A stretch of 64,000 nucleotides of DNA from Rhytidiadelphus loreus (GCA_947034895.1 OX344762.1:70736981-70800980); one strand, 5' to 3'; shown: positions 35,423 through 47,820, counted from the stretch's first letter. Translations and numbers: made by a program. The notes: generated by a model from the sequence alone, not told the origin.

Positions 35423-36350
35423 CCCCTAAAGTCCCAACTCCCAAGGCCATTTTTTTGTCAGAAAAAAATAAAAACTGCCATTTCTACTGCGTTTGTCCCA
35501 AAAAAAAAATACTTTTGGGGGATCTCAAGCGTAGGATCTTGAACTTTACTTGTTTGAGATCATGTGGTAAAAATTGTATGAAGTTTGATCGTATACATTG
35601 AGAGATATGAGCATTCAAAGTTGAAAAAGCAAGTTTTTTTTTAACACTAGACTGCAATTTCAGACAACTTTGATTGCTATTTCTGGAAAAAATGTGCACT
35701 ATGGAATTTGAAATTAAAATTTATTGTTTTGAAGAATTGAGTTGGGAGTGTAGGAAAAAAATTTCAAAAAATAAAAACTTGATTTTTATACTTCAAAAAA
35801 TTGTCAAGTAGAAGTAGGTCCAAGATTGAAAGAAAAACTAAATTGATAATAGCTCTTAGATGGGATTGAAATACAATAATCCCAACGGTGAGATTGTTCT
35901 AGGAAGCAAACTTCTCCTTTTAAAATAAACAAATTTGAGAAAATTTGAAAATTGCATTCTGAAATGAATCCTATAAGTTACTTTTTCAAAATGATGTTTA
36001 GATTGCCTAAAAAATAAGACTGTTCTTAACTTTCACATCACTAATCAAAATGGAATGAATCAAAGCTTCAGATGTAGACAAAAACATAATCTTTGAAAAA
36101 GAAAATTTAAAAAAAAATTATTTTGAATTTTTGCAATATTTTTTGTGCTGCCCGCGGAGTTCAATTCTAGGCTTTTTGTGGTATAACTTTTGCTTCCAGG
36201 TACCGATTGAACTAAAAATTATATTCCCACAAAGCTTACCAGATTTTCTATCTTCAAAAAAAGTTTCAAAAAATTAGGGTACAATTTCAGCCTGTAGGAA
36301 CCTGCCCGAATTCCAAGTTGTCCCTCGAGGGGACAATGGGACTTCAGGGG
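35423..36350 (+). mobile_element. TTAA-flanked CCCCTAAAG element, 928 bp
   Basis: The left end is CTAA (35419-35422, one change from TTAA) then CCCCTAAAGTCCC; the right end is GGGACTTCAGGGG then TTAA (36351-36354). A near-terminal palindrome TCCCTCGAGGGGA lies at 36321-36333. It contains the uninterrupted site matching the CACTA insertion in 18603-20630. No transposase frame. Confidence 0.85.
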
Positions 36351-36404
36351 TTAAAAAGGATAAAAACTATGATTCCTAAATTCTTCTCATTACCATTCTC
36401 AACT

Positions 36405-38227
36405 TCGATGAGAAGCATGCGGGAGCAGCGGAGACTAGCGAGCTCCGCGACTAGGCGCAGGCAGTCATGCGCGCAGGGAGGGCCTGGAGCAGCAGGAGTC
36501 ACAGAAGACACGGAATTTGGACTGTTTTCAGATTTCTTAAGTAGTGGAGTGCCTGTTGACTTATCTATACATTTCGATCATTTTCCGCGCGTGTGTCGAG
36601 TGAGTATTGAAGAGGCGTTGAGAAGGGTCTTGCTACAATTGATCGGATGGTCCATTGTGAGTGAATGACTCCATGATCCGGCAGATTCCCAGTTTTAACA
36701 ATCCATCTGTAGAATAAAAATCGCCATGAATCATCTCATGCAGATATACTATAATTTGATTTCATTTTTTTCAGCACATGAGACGAGAATTTCAGTGCCA
36801 AATTGAAGAAAGTATGTTACCGTACAACAAAGCCCACGGCAACAGTTCAATTAGTTCTTTTACCTTTTCAAGGCGCTACATGCAGTCGCTGCATGGGATA
36901 TCTCATGCAATGATATTTATTTTTTAACGTATTTCGGCAACAGGGAATCTCATGCAGAGACACTGTGTTTCTCCAGCTGAGTGAACGTTTTGTTTTTGGG
37001 TGCAAATGCGGATCAGTTGCAAATGGAGATTTGCTGCGAGCGTTTCTAGGTCAGTGGGCGGGGGAATTTGGAGCTACACTCAAAATTAGTAGGCGTCAAA
37101 CAAAAGCAGACATGAAATATTTATCGTTGATGATAATTTCCAAAATTTGAACTCATTCTTTGGTATCTAAAATCGGTATATGTGCCTCTGTTTGCACAAT
37201 CAAATTTTACATCTATCTTTGAAGAGTTGTTAAACTTCTTGTTTTGCTCATCAAATGTGAGCGTCCTATAAATAATCAATCCTCCAGTCACCACGTAGAA
37301 TGTACTAGAACAAAGGTGACTCATCTTGGATTTGAAGGGCCACTCCTTAACATGCCAAGAGCCAGTGCAAAGAAAAGATTTGGAGGTCTAAAAGCACTTA
37401 CCATCGACTTTTGGTGAATGTCCAACATTTGAGTGCAAAAGTGCAAAATAATGCTCAAAGAGTGTAGAACCACCTCAAATTGATCATTTTACTTGATGAG
37501 CATAGATAATAATAGTCCAAATCGCAATTAGGGAATATTTTTTACTTGTAGTCAAATGAAAGACAATTATATTTCTGGAGAGTCTTCAAAATTTATATGA
37601 ATTTTCAAAATCAAGACTAAATGGAACCTTAAGGTATCAAGTAGGTGAGTCTTTGAATCAACTTTACAAAGACCCCAAGTCATTCACGAAAACCTTTCTT
37701 ACTTTACAACTCTATTATGTCATATTTAAAGTTGGAGACATTATACAAAGAAGATTTATAGTCATAATTATATAGAACACTTCAATAGTCTCCTACATGA
37801 TAGAATGCAATAGCAAACATATGGAAGGAAAATATTACACTTCATCAAGAATCTTTAGCGTTTCATCTTGCATTCTTGCTAAACCAACCTCCTTGGCGGA
37901 TGAACTTAAATATATGCCCTATTTTGTGGAAGGTGAATTTTTATGTTTATCGATGTACACTATAATCTAACTTGCCTTCAAATAATTAATACCATCAGTG
38001 TCTATGTTGCTTGTTCTTATGGATTTAAAAAAAAAATTGTCGACTAATTTTTTGTGGCCAATTTGTATTTCTTAATCTCTACTATCTACCTTAGGGTCTT
38101 TGATTCCAAATATGAATTCAAATTTCAAAATTTAATCATTAGCGATAAATAATAAGCACTTCTTTTAAGGTGAAAAGTGGCAATGAGGAGGTCAATTTCT
38201 AGCTAGGCTAATGAACTTGAGCTCTAA

Positions 38228-38267
<40 letters not shown>

Positions 38268-38870
38268 GTGGAGAGAAGTTAGGGCTAATTCTTGGGCTAA
38301 TTGAATTTTTTTTAGGTAAAGATTTGTAATCTTTATTACAAACATCACATATTAACTAATCTATGTGACCTCATCAACAAACTTTTCTTAAGATTTCTTC
38401 ATTTACAATGTTTTGAAGTGAAAGGTATTAGGAAGACTTATGGTATGGAGTCAATGTTAATGATTGTATTGATTTATAAAGTTCAATACTTTTCAAAAAA
38501 TTGCAAACCTATGGGAATCTTGTATGCGGTTGTGAAGGTTGGCATTAAATTTAAAATTATAATTAACTTTAGGAGATGTTTTTAGCAAGTTCATTAAAAT
38601 AAGGAGATTCATTCTTATTAGAACAAACTTTTATTTGAAAAAAAACAAATTTTCAAAAGTTCCAACATCTATTTCAAGAAGAAAATCTTGACCTTAACCA
38701 TTGGATACTATTGGGTACCATGGAGTTTTTTTTGAAAACCAAATAAATAAACAACACGAGAACAATAGTTGTTTGTAAGCAACTCCAGTATAATAGTGAG
38801 ATAAAATAAAGTAAAAAAGAAAACAATAGATACAATTAAAATACAATAAACACAATAAATACAATAGTAT
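36405..38870 (+). repeat. Left arm of a large inverted duplication
   Basis: This arm is homologous, in reverse orientation, to 43262-46690. Landmarks in order: 'gcggagactagcg' (36428), 'gtagtggagtgcctgttgac' (36541), 'gatggtccattgtg' (36645), 'aatctcatgcagagaca' (36948), 'aacgttttgtttttgggtgc' (36986), 'gagtgtagaaccacctcaaa' (37460), 'gagataaaataaagta' (38797). The matching right arm lies directly upstream of gene B. The 116-residue frame at 36318-36668 is not preserved in the right arm, so it is not treated as a gene. Confidence 0.85.
38230..38259. repeat. (AT)15 microsatellite
   Basis: Thirty bases of uninterrupted AT in the left arm. The right arm has no such run, so it arose or expanded after the duplication. 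Confidence 0.95.
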
Positions 38871-39400
38871 TTCTCTTTTAATATTTCTTCTCTATTTTAT
38901 GAGCAACATAGTATTCAAAAGCAATATAAGCTCTTAGGTATATCTCAACTAAAGTTTTTCCCCCATTTTGTGAGTAATAAAGTTTCAACCAAAAATATTT
39001 TCATCTTATTTATATATATATTGGTATTAAAAATATCAAAAAGTTATCTTCTAATCAATTTTATGTCTTGAAATTTCAAATCTTCAATAGAGAATGTCCT
39101 AATAGACTTCTAAAATTAAAAATCTAAAAATGAATGTATTTTGAGTGGTGGGATATGACTTGTCATTGTAATCAATTGTGGGCTTCAGAGTGAATAGACA
39201 CTCATAGCTACTACACAATATTTCCCAAGTCCCAAGTCCCAACAAATTTTCAAAATTTGATCTTTAGAAGGTTTACAATTGGGAGTCAAGGATTCACACT
39301 ACATCCCAAGTCCCAAGTCTTACATCACTTTAAAACACCTACATGGCAACATTTTTCGGAAGCTTTGGCACCAAAGAAGTGGGACATGGTCACATAGGCC

Positions 39401-39617
39401 AGGGTGAATTGACCCCCTCATTGCCCCTCTAGGGCAAACCCTAGAATTTTTTATTTGCAAGGCTTAAATTTTCTTTTGAAATTCTGAATTCATATTTGCA
39501 ATCAGAGGCCCCGAATTACTAGAAGGAGATGCAAGAATTACCAGAAAATTGGCACAACATAGGGGGCTTTTTTTCAAACCTAAGTTGACCGGGGCAATGA
39601 GGGGGTCAATTCTCCCT
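39401..39617. mobile_element. 217-bp MITE with 27-bp terminal inverted repeats
   Basis: The left 27 bases (AGGGTGAATTGACCCCCTCA + TTGCCCC) match the reverse complement of 39591-39617 at 26 of 27 positions. The word GGTCACAT flanks both sides (39388-39395 and 39622-39629), perhaps a long target duplication with a few intervening bases. It has no coding capacity. Superfamily not assigned. Confidence 0.8.
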
Positions 39618-39946
39618 GCACGGTCACATGGAGGTTGAATTGGGTTTTAGTAGCCAAAACCAAACCAAACCACTCAGCCTCCAAATCCCAACCATTTTTT
39701 TGAGTAAAAAATGAGGAGAAAACCATCCTAGAAAGTACCTTACTAGATTGAAATTTTGTCTAAATCTGTCCAACTCCGATTTGATGCTAAAAGTCTCCCC
39801 TCCCTCACTATTGAATGAGTTTATATATAAGTTACATGAGACAATTTGGGACTTTGGGGTTTACTGGCACATAGTGTGCAGCGGCCGTCCTCAACGCCAA
39901 TGCGTGGCCTGCTGCACTCATCCTCCACGGCACGGTTCCTTTTTGC

Positions 39947-40252
39947 TCACTTTTGGGCACGCCCTTTCCAGGCCCCTCGGGTTCTGCGAACGCGGCAAAT
40001 CCTCGGAGCATCTTTGTCGGACTTATCCTCCTCTTGCAAAGTCAGTTGCTTCCCGATGTCTCGACTTGAAAGTGGCACGCTGAAAGCCCGTGTTGGGGTG
40101 GGGGCGAGGTGAACAAGCTGGCAAGGGCGCTTGTGCTTGCGCTTGGTCGCATGAAGGTCCAGGTCGCTCCAGCAGTCCAGCTCCTTCAATTCTTGCAACA
40201 CGTATCGTACGGCGAGCTCCGATGGAGCAAGATGGGCTGCATTCAATGTCAC
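39947..40252 (-). CDS. GC-rich exon-like fragment, unrecognised
   Basis: A 510-bp GC-rich island (39860-40370) sits in the spacer of the inverted duplication. On the minus strand it is open for about 100 codons with a protein-like reading (SELAVRYVLQELKELDCW..., then a basic HATKRKHKRP stretch, then ...EEDKSDKDAPR). A splice acceptor 'atgttgcag' precedes it on that strand, and no ATG opens the frame. Plus-strand frames across the same island are also open (39748-40083, 39846-40112), so the true strand is uncertain. It may be a captured gene fragment. Confidence 0.35.
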   Translation of the reverse strand: MTLNAAHLAPSELAVRYVLQELKELDCWSDLDLHATKRKHKRPCQLVHLAPTPTRAFSVPLSSRDIGKQLTLQEEDKSDKDAPRICRVRRTRGAWKGRAQK

Positions 40253-40578
40253 TGCAACATTGACAACATCACGGAGAGACGCGCGCGTGGCTCAGCAAGC
40301 AAAGGGTCCGAAACTCCGAATAACTTCGTTGCAGAATCCAGAAGAAGAACCCACGACGACGTCCATTGACGAGGTCAGACAATTATCATAATTTAAAGGT
40401 TCAAAAGGAGCGACTCCAATAGTATATACTTGTGGGTTCGACCATCCAGACCTAATCACCTAATCACTTAAGCAACTGTGGAACAGATGGTGAGCAGTTG
40501 AGTGTGATGAGTGTGATGGAAGTTTTTCCCGTGGAGGGAGATAGGAAATGTTGTGATTGCAAAATTTTCATAATTTAA

Positions 40579-41502
40579 CCCCTAAAGGACCAGGGCCGTT
40601 ATTCTGTCAAAAACTACTCAAAACTGCCATTTTTGCTGCATTCATCCAAAAAAACAAAAAAATACTTTTTTTAGAATCTAACCATAGGATCTTGTACTTT
40701 ACTAGTCTAGTATCATGTGGTAAAAATTTCATGGAGTTTGACAGTACAGATTGGAAGATATTAGCATTCAAAGTTGAAAAAAGAAAGTTTTTTTGAACAC
40801 TAGCCTGCAATTTCAGATGACTTTGAATGCCATTTGGGGAAAAGAATTACACCATGGACCTTGAATTAAAAAAAATTTGTGTTGAAGAATTAAGTTGAAA
40901 GTCTAGAAATTTTTAAGAAAAAAAAACATGATTGATTTTCATTTCTTTAAAAAATTGTTCAGTACAAGTAGGTCCAAGATTGAAAGAAAAACTAAATCTT
41001 TAATAGCTCTAAAATGGGATTGAAACACAATAATCTCAACAATGAGATTGTTCTAAATAGAAAAGTTAACCTTGTCAAGCAATTTTTTTTGAAAAATTGT
41101 GAAAATTGCATTCAGAATTGAATCCTATAAGTTATTTTTTCAAGAAGATGCTCAAATTGCCCGAAAAACAAGATTGTTCATAACTTTCACATTACTAATC
41201 CAAATGGAATGAATCAAAGCTTCACATGTAGACAAAAATATGATCTTTAAGAAGAAAAAAATTAAAAAATTAATTTCAAATTTTTGTAGATTTATTTTTC
41301 TGCCCGGTGACGTGTAAATTATGTTTAAGATGCCATAACTTTTTCTCTCGGGCACCAATTGAATTAAAATTTATATTCCCACGAAGCTCATAAGTTTTCC
41401 TATCTTATGGGAAAGTTTCAAAAAAATTCACTGAAAATTGAGATCATAGGAACTTGCCCGAAATCCATTTTGTCCCCCGAGGGGACAATGGTCCTTTAGG
41501 GG
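40579..41502 (+). mobile_element. TTAA-flanked CCCCTAAAG element, intact, 924 bp
   Basis: Best-kept copy. TTAA lies on both sides (40575-40578, 41503-41506). The ends CCCCTAAAGGACCA and TGGTCCTTTAGGGG form a perfect 14-bp inverted repeat. A TCCCCCGAGGGGA palindrome lies just inside the right end. No frame for a transposase. The combination of CCC termini, a short inverted repeat and TTAA duplication is that of piggyBac-type elements. Confidence 0.88.
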
Positions 41503-41506
41503 TTAA

Positions 41507-42325
41507 TTTGCAAAATCGAAATTCCTGAGAATCTCAGGAGGCAAAAAGTGTTCCGAACAAATATTTGACGTCTAGAGTTCTACAATTCCACTTGTAGTAG
41601 AAGAGACTACTTCCTGCTCAAGCCTGCAAATTTCAAAATAATACACTGCCATAACATTTGGGATTCATCAATTGTTCCTTGTAGCCTTGCAAATTGTGCA
41701 TGTTATTACAACCAATCTCCCAAATACAGTTCACAAAAAAGTTTTGCCCTAGCTAGAAATAGTGGTACCCTACAAGTTTGGGATCCATCTCTGGTTGGTA
41801 ATGGGTGGTCTGACTCTAATGTACTAGTATGCCTTGTCTTATTGCAACAACCAAAATCAAAGTAAAAAGTAATTTTCTAAATTTTCTAATTTGTAAATTT
41901 TTTATATTCAAAACTTTTATATCATAAGTCCAAATGCCATGAAACAAAGTCACTGCACTATTCCATTTGTAGAGGACTTTCCAACCGTACAAAGAACATA
42001 ACTGGAATATACATGTTTTAGGAGATTTCACTGTAACAAACAAACAAAACTAAACTAACTAACTAACTTAAGGTAAGGACTAGTGTGCCTTGTGCTATTG
42101 CCATAGTCAGAATAAAAATAAAGTTATAAGTATTTTTTTAATTTTTTAATTTATAAAAAATTCAAAATTCAATATCTTTTCTACCATGAGTCAAAGTTTG
42201 CCACGAAATAAAGCTTCGCTCCTTTCCTCATGGAGAGCATTCCAAGAGTATCAAGAACATGACTTGGGGATGTTCGGTCTAGGAGATCTCACCATAACAA
42301 ATAAATAAACTAACTTAAGGTATGT
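41507..42325. repeat. Intergenic spacer with a diverged 250-bp tandem duplication
   Basis: 41812-42068 and 42069-42318 are diverged tandem copies ('tgccttgt.ttattgc', 'cca..a.tcaaa', 'gagatttcac.gtaacaaa' then 'actaacttaagg'). No coding potential. Confidence 0.6.
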
Positions 42326-42329
42326 TTAA

Positions 42330-43254
42330 CCCCTAAAGGACCAGGGCCATTCTTCTATCAAAAACTACTCAAAACTGCCATTTCTGCTACATTCATCCAA
42401 AAAATATATACATATACTTTTTTTAGAATCCAATTGTAGGATCTTGTACTTTACTAGTCAAAGATCATGTGGTAAGAATTTCATGGAGTTTGACCGTACA
42501 GATTGGAAGATATCAGCATTCAAAGTTGAAAAAAGAAAGTTTTTTTGAACATTGACTTGCAATTCCAGATGACTTTGAATGCCATTTGTTAAATTTTTTT
42601 GCACCGTGGACCTTGAATTAAAAAAAAATTGTGTTGAAGAATTGAGTTGAAATTCTAGAAAAAAAAAATAAGAAAAAAAATGTTTGATTTTCATTCTTTA
42701 AAAAATTATAAAGTAGAAGTAGGTCCAAGATTGAAAGAAAATCTAAATTGTTAATAGCTCTAAAATGGGATTGAAACACAATAATTTGAACGGTGAGATT
42801 GTTCTAAATAGAAAACTTAACCTTGTCAAACAATTTTTTTTGAAAAATTGTGAAAAGTGCATTCAAAATTGAATCGTGTAAGTTATTTCTTCAAAAAAAA
42901 TGCTCAAATTGCCCAAAAAACAAGATTGTTCATAACTTTCACATTACTAATCCAAATGGGATGAATCAAAGCTTCACATGTAGACAAAAATATGGTCTTT
43001 AAGAAGAAAAAAATTAAAAAATTAATTTCAATTTTTTGTTGATTTCTTTTTCTGCCCGGTGACGTGAAAATTATATTTATGATGCCATAACTTTTGCTCT
43101 GGGGCACCAATTGAAATAAAATTTATATTCCCACGATGCTAATAAGTTTTCCTATCTTATGGGAAAGTTTCAAAAAGTTTCACTAAAAATTGAGATCATA
43201 GGAACCTGCCCAAAATCCATTTTGTCCCTTGAGGGGACAATGGTCCTTTAGGGG
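42330..43254 (+). mobile_element. TTAA-flanked CCCCTAAAG element, 925 bp
   Basis: Left TTAA (42326-42329) and right CTAA (43255-43258, one change). Same inverted ends as 40579-41502 (CCCCTAAAGGACCA / TGGTCCTTTAGGGG) and closely similar throughout, so the two are recent sister copies. It marks the inner edge of the right arm of the inverted duplication. Confidence 0.88.
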
Positions 43255-45056
43255 CTAAATTAAAATAGTTGTAATGTTCTGTACTATTTTTTCCAATTTT
43301 AATTGCATCTATTCTTTTCTTCCATACTTTATTTTATCCCACTATGTAGAAATTGCTCACAAATATTAACAGTTTATACCATTATATTTGAGTTTCAAAA
43401 CAAACAAACAATGGTATCCAATGGTCAAGGTCCAATGATTTTTCTTCTTGAGATAGATGGTGGAACTTTTGAAAATTTGTTTTTTTCAAATAAAAGTTGC
43501 CCTATTAAGTATGAATCTTTTTTTTTATGAACTAGCTAAAAGCATCTAAGGACAATTTCATTAAAATGGCGCCATTCCACTACTTTGACAGTTTTGACAA
43601 TTCAAACTAGGTAGTTTGAAATGTACAAATATTCTAAATGTTTGAAATCTATATCTTTTCTAAATGTCTGAAATCTACACTTGTCCTAGATGCCACTTTC
43701 ATAGTTCAGATCATGCAATCTGAAAGCTTTACCACTACTAAATTTTTTAAATCTACAAAAGTCAAAGATTTCTATAATCTATATCTTTCCTAGATGGCAC
43801 TTTACAATTCAGATTGAATGGTCTTAAAATGGCACATGGAATACTGCCATTTTAACAAAATTGCCCATATATCCTAAGATTAACCATGTATTTTAATGCT
43901 AACCTTCACCTCCGCATATAGTAATCCCATAGGTTTGCAATTTTTTTGAAAAGTACTAAAATTTAGAAATCAATAAAGTCATTGACTTTTACCATGATTC
44001 CTACTAATAACTATCACTTCAAATTGTAGAATTCATAGGGAGAGTTTGGTAGACTAGGTCATGTAGACCTAGTTAGCAAGTGCTATTTTAAATAAAGATT
44101 ATAATTCATTATCTAAAAAAAATCAATTAACCCTAAATTCTCTCCACTTCAAAATTATTTATCTCTATATAAAATAATTAGAGATCAAGTTCATTAGCCT
44201 AGCTAGAAATTGACTTCTTCACTGTCACTTTTCACCCTAAAGGAAGTGCTTATTATTTACCACCAATGATTAAATTTTAAAATTTGAATTCATATTTGGA
44301 ATCAAAGACCCTAAAGTAGATAGTAGAGGTAAAGAAATACAAAATTGTCTACAAAAAAAAAGTGGGCTATTTTTTTAATATTTTTTCAAAAGAACAACCA
44401 ACACAAACAATGATGGTATTAATTATGTGAAGGCAAGTTAGATTATAGTGTACATTGATAAACAAAAACATTCACCTATCATAAAATAGGGCATATATTT
44501 AAGTTCATCCACCAAGGAGGTTGATTTAGGAAGAATGCAAGGTGAAATACTAAAGATTATTAATAAAGTGTAATGTTTTCCTTCCATTTGTTGTTGAATT
44601 CTATCATGTAGCTAGGGGACTATTGAAGTGTTCCATATAATTATGACTATAAATTTTCCTTGTAGAATGTCTCCAACTTTGCAAATGGTGCAACATAGTT
44701 GTAAAACAACAAAGGATTTAGTGCATGATTTGGGGTCTTTGCAAAGTTGCTTCAAAGACTCACCTACTTGATATCTTAAGGTTCCATTTAGTCTTGATTT
44801 TGAAAATTCACATAAATTTTGAAGACTCTCCTGAAATATAGTTTTGTTGCATTTGACTACAAGTGAAAAATATTCCCTAATTGCAATTTGGACTATTAAT
44901 ATCTATGCTCATCAAGTAAAATAAGCAATTTGAGGTGGTTCTACACTCTTTGAGCATCTACTATATTGCACTCAAAATGTTGGACATTCACCAAAGTCAA
45001 TGGTAAGTGCTTTTGGACCTCTGAATCTTTTCTTTGCACTAGATCTTGGCATGTTA

Positions 45057-45483
45057 GAGCATCGCCACCGTGGGGCGGCCAAATCCCCACGGTAGGTTGG
45101 CTATCCAGGGTCAGGGTGGGGAGACGGCCCAGTCAATTGGTGACCCCGCACTATTGGCCGAGGAGTTGGGCCACCACCTGGACTTATAGTGCCCTCCGTC
45201 ACTAAAAAACAACATTTAAAAACGAGATTATCCTGACATTCTCCGTCCTCCTCCACTAGCAAACAAGGAACCCCTTTGGAGACAAGGAAAAGAACACTTA
45301 ATGCAGTCAACTCCAGGCTCACTCAAAAGTCCCCCGTGCTCGCCAAGCTATGTACCTTGGGCAAAATTGGGCATGCCCAGTGTTTAGAAATGTGTGCTCC
45401 ATGGTACAATGGGGACTCAAATATCTCTCGACTCCTCCCAAACCTACTCTGGCTAGGTGTAGTGAGTCGGGGTGGGGATGCTC
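45057..45483. mobile_element. PIF/Harbinger-like MITE with TTA target duplication, 427 bp
   Basis: Starts GAGCATCGCCACC and ends GGGTGGGGATGCTC, an imperfect inverted repeat, with TTA on both sides (45054-45056, 45484-45486). The left arm of the inverted duplication has the empty site (single TTA near 37351), which proves insertion after the duplication. GC-rich; its small open frames are not genes. Confidence 0.85.
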
Positions 45484-45751
45484 TTAAGGAGTGGCCCTTC
45501 AAATTCAAGATGGGTCACCTTTATCCTACATTCTACCTGGTGATTGGAAGATTGATTATTTTTAGGATACATTTGATGAACAAAGTGGAAGTTTGATGGC
45601 TCTTCAATGATAGATGTAAAATTTGATTTGTGCCAAGTTTAGCAAACAGTGGCACGGATACCAACTTTAGATTCCAAAAAATGAGTTCAGAATTTCGAAC
45701 TTATCATCAACGGTAAATATTTCATTTCTGCTTTTGTTTGGCTCCTACTAA

Positions 45752-46053
45752 GGGCCAGCTTACATGCTCACCCGGTGGGCAAACTTCCCTCTAATTCAAG
45801 CAAGAAGACAAAAGTGGCTCCACCGATGGTCTTGCCGGGGTGGGCAAGCGGGAAAGGAGGAGGTGAAGTTTCACCGATATCGGTGGACAACCTCATTGGT
45901 GGAGACTTGGTGAAGACGAGGGAATCTAATACGTGGAAACTTTTTATTGTCTCCCTCCCCACCCACCGGGTCCACATGAAAGTGCAATGTCTATTTTTCA
46001 CTGTAGCACCCGCTGTGAAAGTTCCCCTATGACCGATACATGTAAGGAGGCCC
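45752..46053. mobile_element. PIF/Harbinger-like MITE with TAA target duplication, 302 bp
   Basis: Starts GGGCCAGCTTACATG and ends CATGTAAGGAGGCCC, an imperfect inverted repeat, with TAA on both sides (45749-45751, 46054-46056). The empty site is visible in the left arm near 37087-37092 (reverse strand 'cctactaatttt'). Open frames inside it (45768-46001, 45775-46032) are not genes. Confidence 0.85.
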
Positions 46054-46690
46054 TAATTCAGAGTGGAGCTCCAAATTCCCCCGCCCACTGACCTGGAAAC
46101 GCTCGCAGGAAATCTCCACTTCCAACTGATCCGCATTTGCACCCAAAAACAAAACGTTCACTCAGTTGGAGAAATAGACTTTGTCTCTGCATGAGATTCC
46201 CTGTTGCCGAAATACGCTAAAACTAATATCTTTGCGTGAGATATCCCATGCAGCGACTGTAGCGCCTTGAAAAGGTAAAATAACTCATTTAACTGCTGTC
46301 GTGGCCTCGTGGCCTTTGTTGTCCTGCATGTCTTTATTAGGCAATGAAATTCTCTTTTTATTTGCTCCGGAAAAAAAAATCAAATAGTATCCCTGTCCGA
46401 AATTATTCAAGGCCTTCTTTATATTAATACGGATGGATGATTTGGAAGTACAACCCCTGACAATACGCAGAAATGGGAATCTGGATTATGGAAAAATTCA
46501 CGCACAATGGACCATCTGATTGTAGCAAGGCCCGCCTCACTGGCTCGACATGTGGAAAATGAATCCACATGAACGTTCTAGCTCAGTCAACAGGCACTCC
46601 ACTACTTAAGCCGAAAAGCGTCCCCAGCCACTTGCCGTCTCTGTCGTCGCCTGGTCGCGGAAATCGCTAGTCTCCGCCGCTCCAGTACGC

Positions 46691-47820
46691 TTCTGATCTT
46701 TTCTGATCTTTTTTCGCATGGTCTCCATTATGTGACTCTAGAACTCCTCATCTTGTGCTCGCCATCTCGTTGTTTCATCCCATCGTCGCAAAGTCAGTGA
46801 GTAGCCGTGACATGTGACGTGCTGGCTGCTGTCCATGGCGGACAATGGCGTCGGGACTCGCTCCCGATTTGCTGGTGGTTGATTGGGGGTAGTTTGGCCT
46901 GGCTGACTTTCAGTTTTCTGAGTGCAGGTTTTCCCTTGGCCCGCTGGATGAAAGGATCGGCGCTTGTGGTGGTTGAACGTTCGTCTCTGAGTCGCCTTTG
47001 AGGTGGATCGAACACACACCACGGCACTTGGGAGCTAGACTGCCAACGTGGGAATTACAGTTGATTGGTGTTGAGATGACATGGAGTGAGAGCTAGTTGC
47101 AAAAGAGTTTCGCTAGTTGCAAATGAGTTTCGTTGAAGCAGAAATAGGAGCAGGCCAGGTGGATATTAACACCTGCAACAGGAAGTGTTCGGTCCCTCGG
47201 CACGGTCCGTTCGCACTGGGGGTAAGGAGTGATGGTAGCAAGGGTGTTAGAAGTGAATGGATGTCGGGTACACTTTCGTAATTAACACTCTTGATAGAAC
47301 CATTCTGAACACCATGTGTGAAAAGACAGACACTTGGGATCTGAAAAACCGGGTGGTGATGCGTTCCTGTTCTGCTTCTGAATTTTTTGCAATTCGTTAA
47401 TTACGACCCGGGATTAGGACCCGCTGCACTTTTTATTCAATCCTGGTGTGGTTGAGCGAGCTGGACATGGCGTTACTTGGTTTCTATCTTCAATTTCTGT
47501 AAAGCACCCAGGATATGGAATGATCTCAGTGTGACCAGTTTGGTGTGTCATAAGAAGAAAAGGCCGTCATTCTTTCAGCCGTTTATAATTTCTACTCGTT
47601 AGGATATCGAAGTGCACTGCAGAGGATGCCCTTTGTTTGTGTCTGTTCGACTATCAAGTGGCACTTCGTGGAGGTATGTGAGGTACATTTTGAAGGAAAA
47701 GTGCTGACTTGTTCTCAGAGCTTCTTCTGTGCATTACAGGTACAGAGAGAGCAGCCGCGCAGTCGTTGGAAGGTGATTTGGGTGGACCCAAGTGGACCGA
47801 CCTCGAGGAAGGTTTTGAGG
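46691..47820 (+). promoter_or_regulatory. Proximal upstream region and 5' leader of gene B
   Basis: GC-richer sequence with parts shared with the gene A leader (around 46946 and 47237). A spliced leader is likely: the acceptor 'gcattacag' ends at 47739, as in gene A at 23729. The open frame that runs in from 47626 crosses this acceptor and has no counterpart in gene A, so it is taken as leader, not protein. No TATA box was fixed. Confidence 0.45.

Larger units (their letters stand above)
43262..46690 (-). repeat. Right arm of the large inverted duplication
   Basis: Reverse-oriented homologue of 36405-38870, ending about 1.1 kb before the start codon of gene B. It is longer than the left arm because of two Harbinger-like MITEs (45057-45483 and 45752-46053) and other indels. 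It therefore covers the distal upstream region of gene B. Confidence 0.85.

Noticed and set aside
36318..36668. 116-residue frame in the left arm of the inverted duplication
   Set aside because: It begins inside the TTAA element and is not kept in the right arm.
45768..46032. 77- and 85-residue frames
   Set aside because: They lie inside a Harbinger-like MITE that is absent from the other arm.
47626..47820. 65-codon N-terminal extension of gene B in the same open frame
   Set aside because: It crosses a splice acceptor (47739) shared with gene A, and gene A has stops at the matching position, so the Met at 47821 is preferred.
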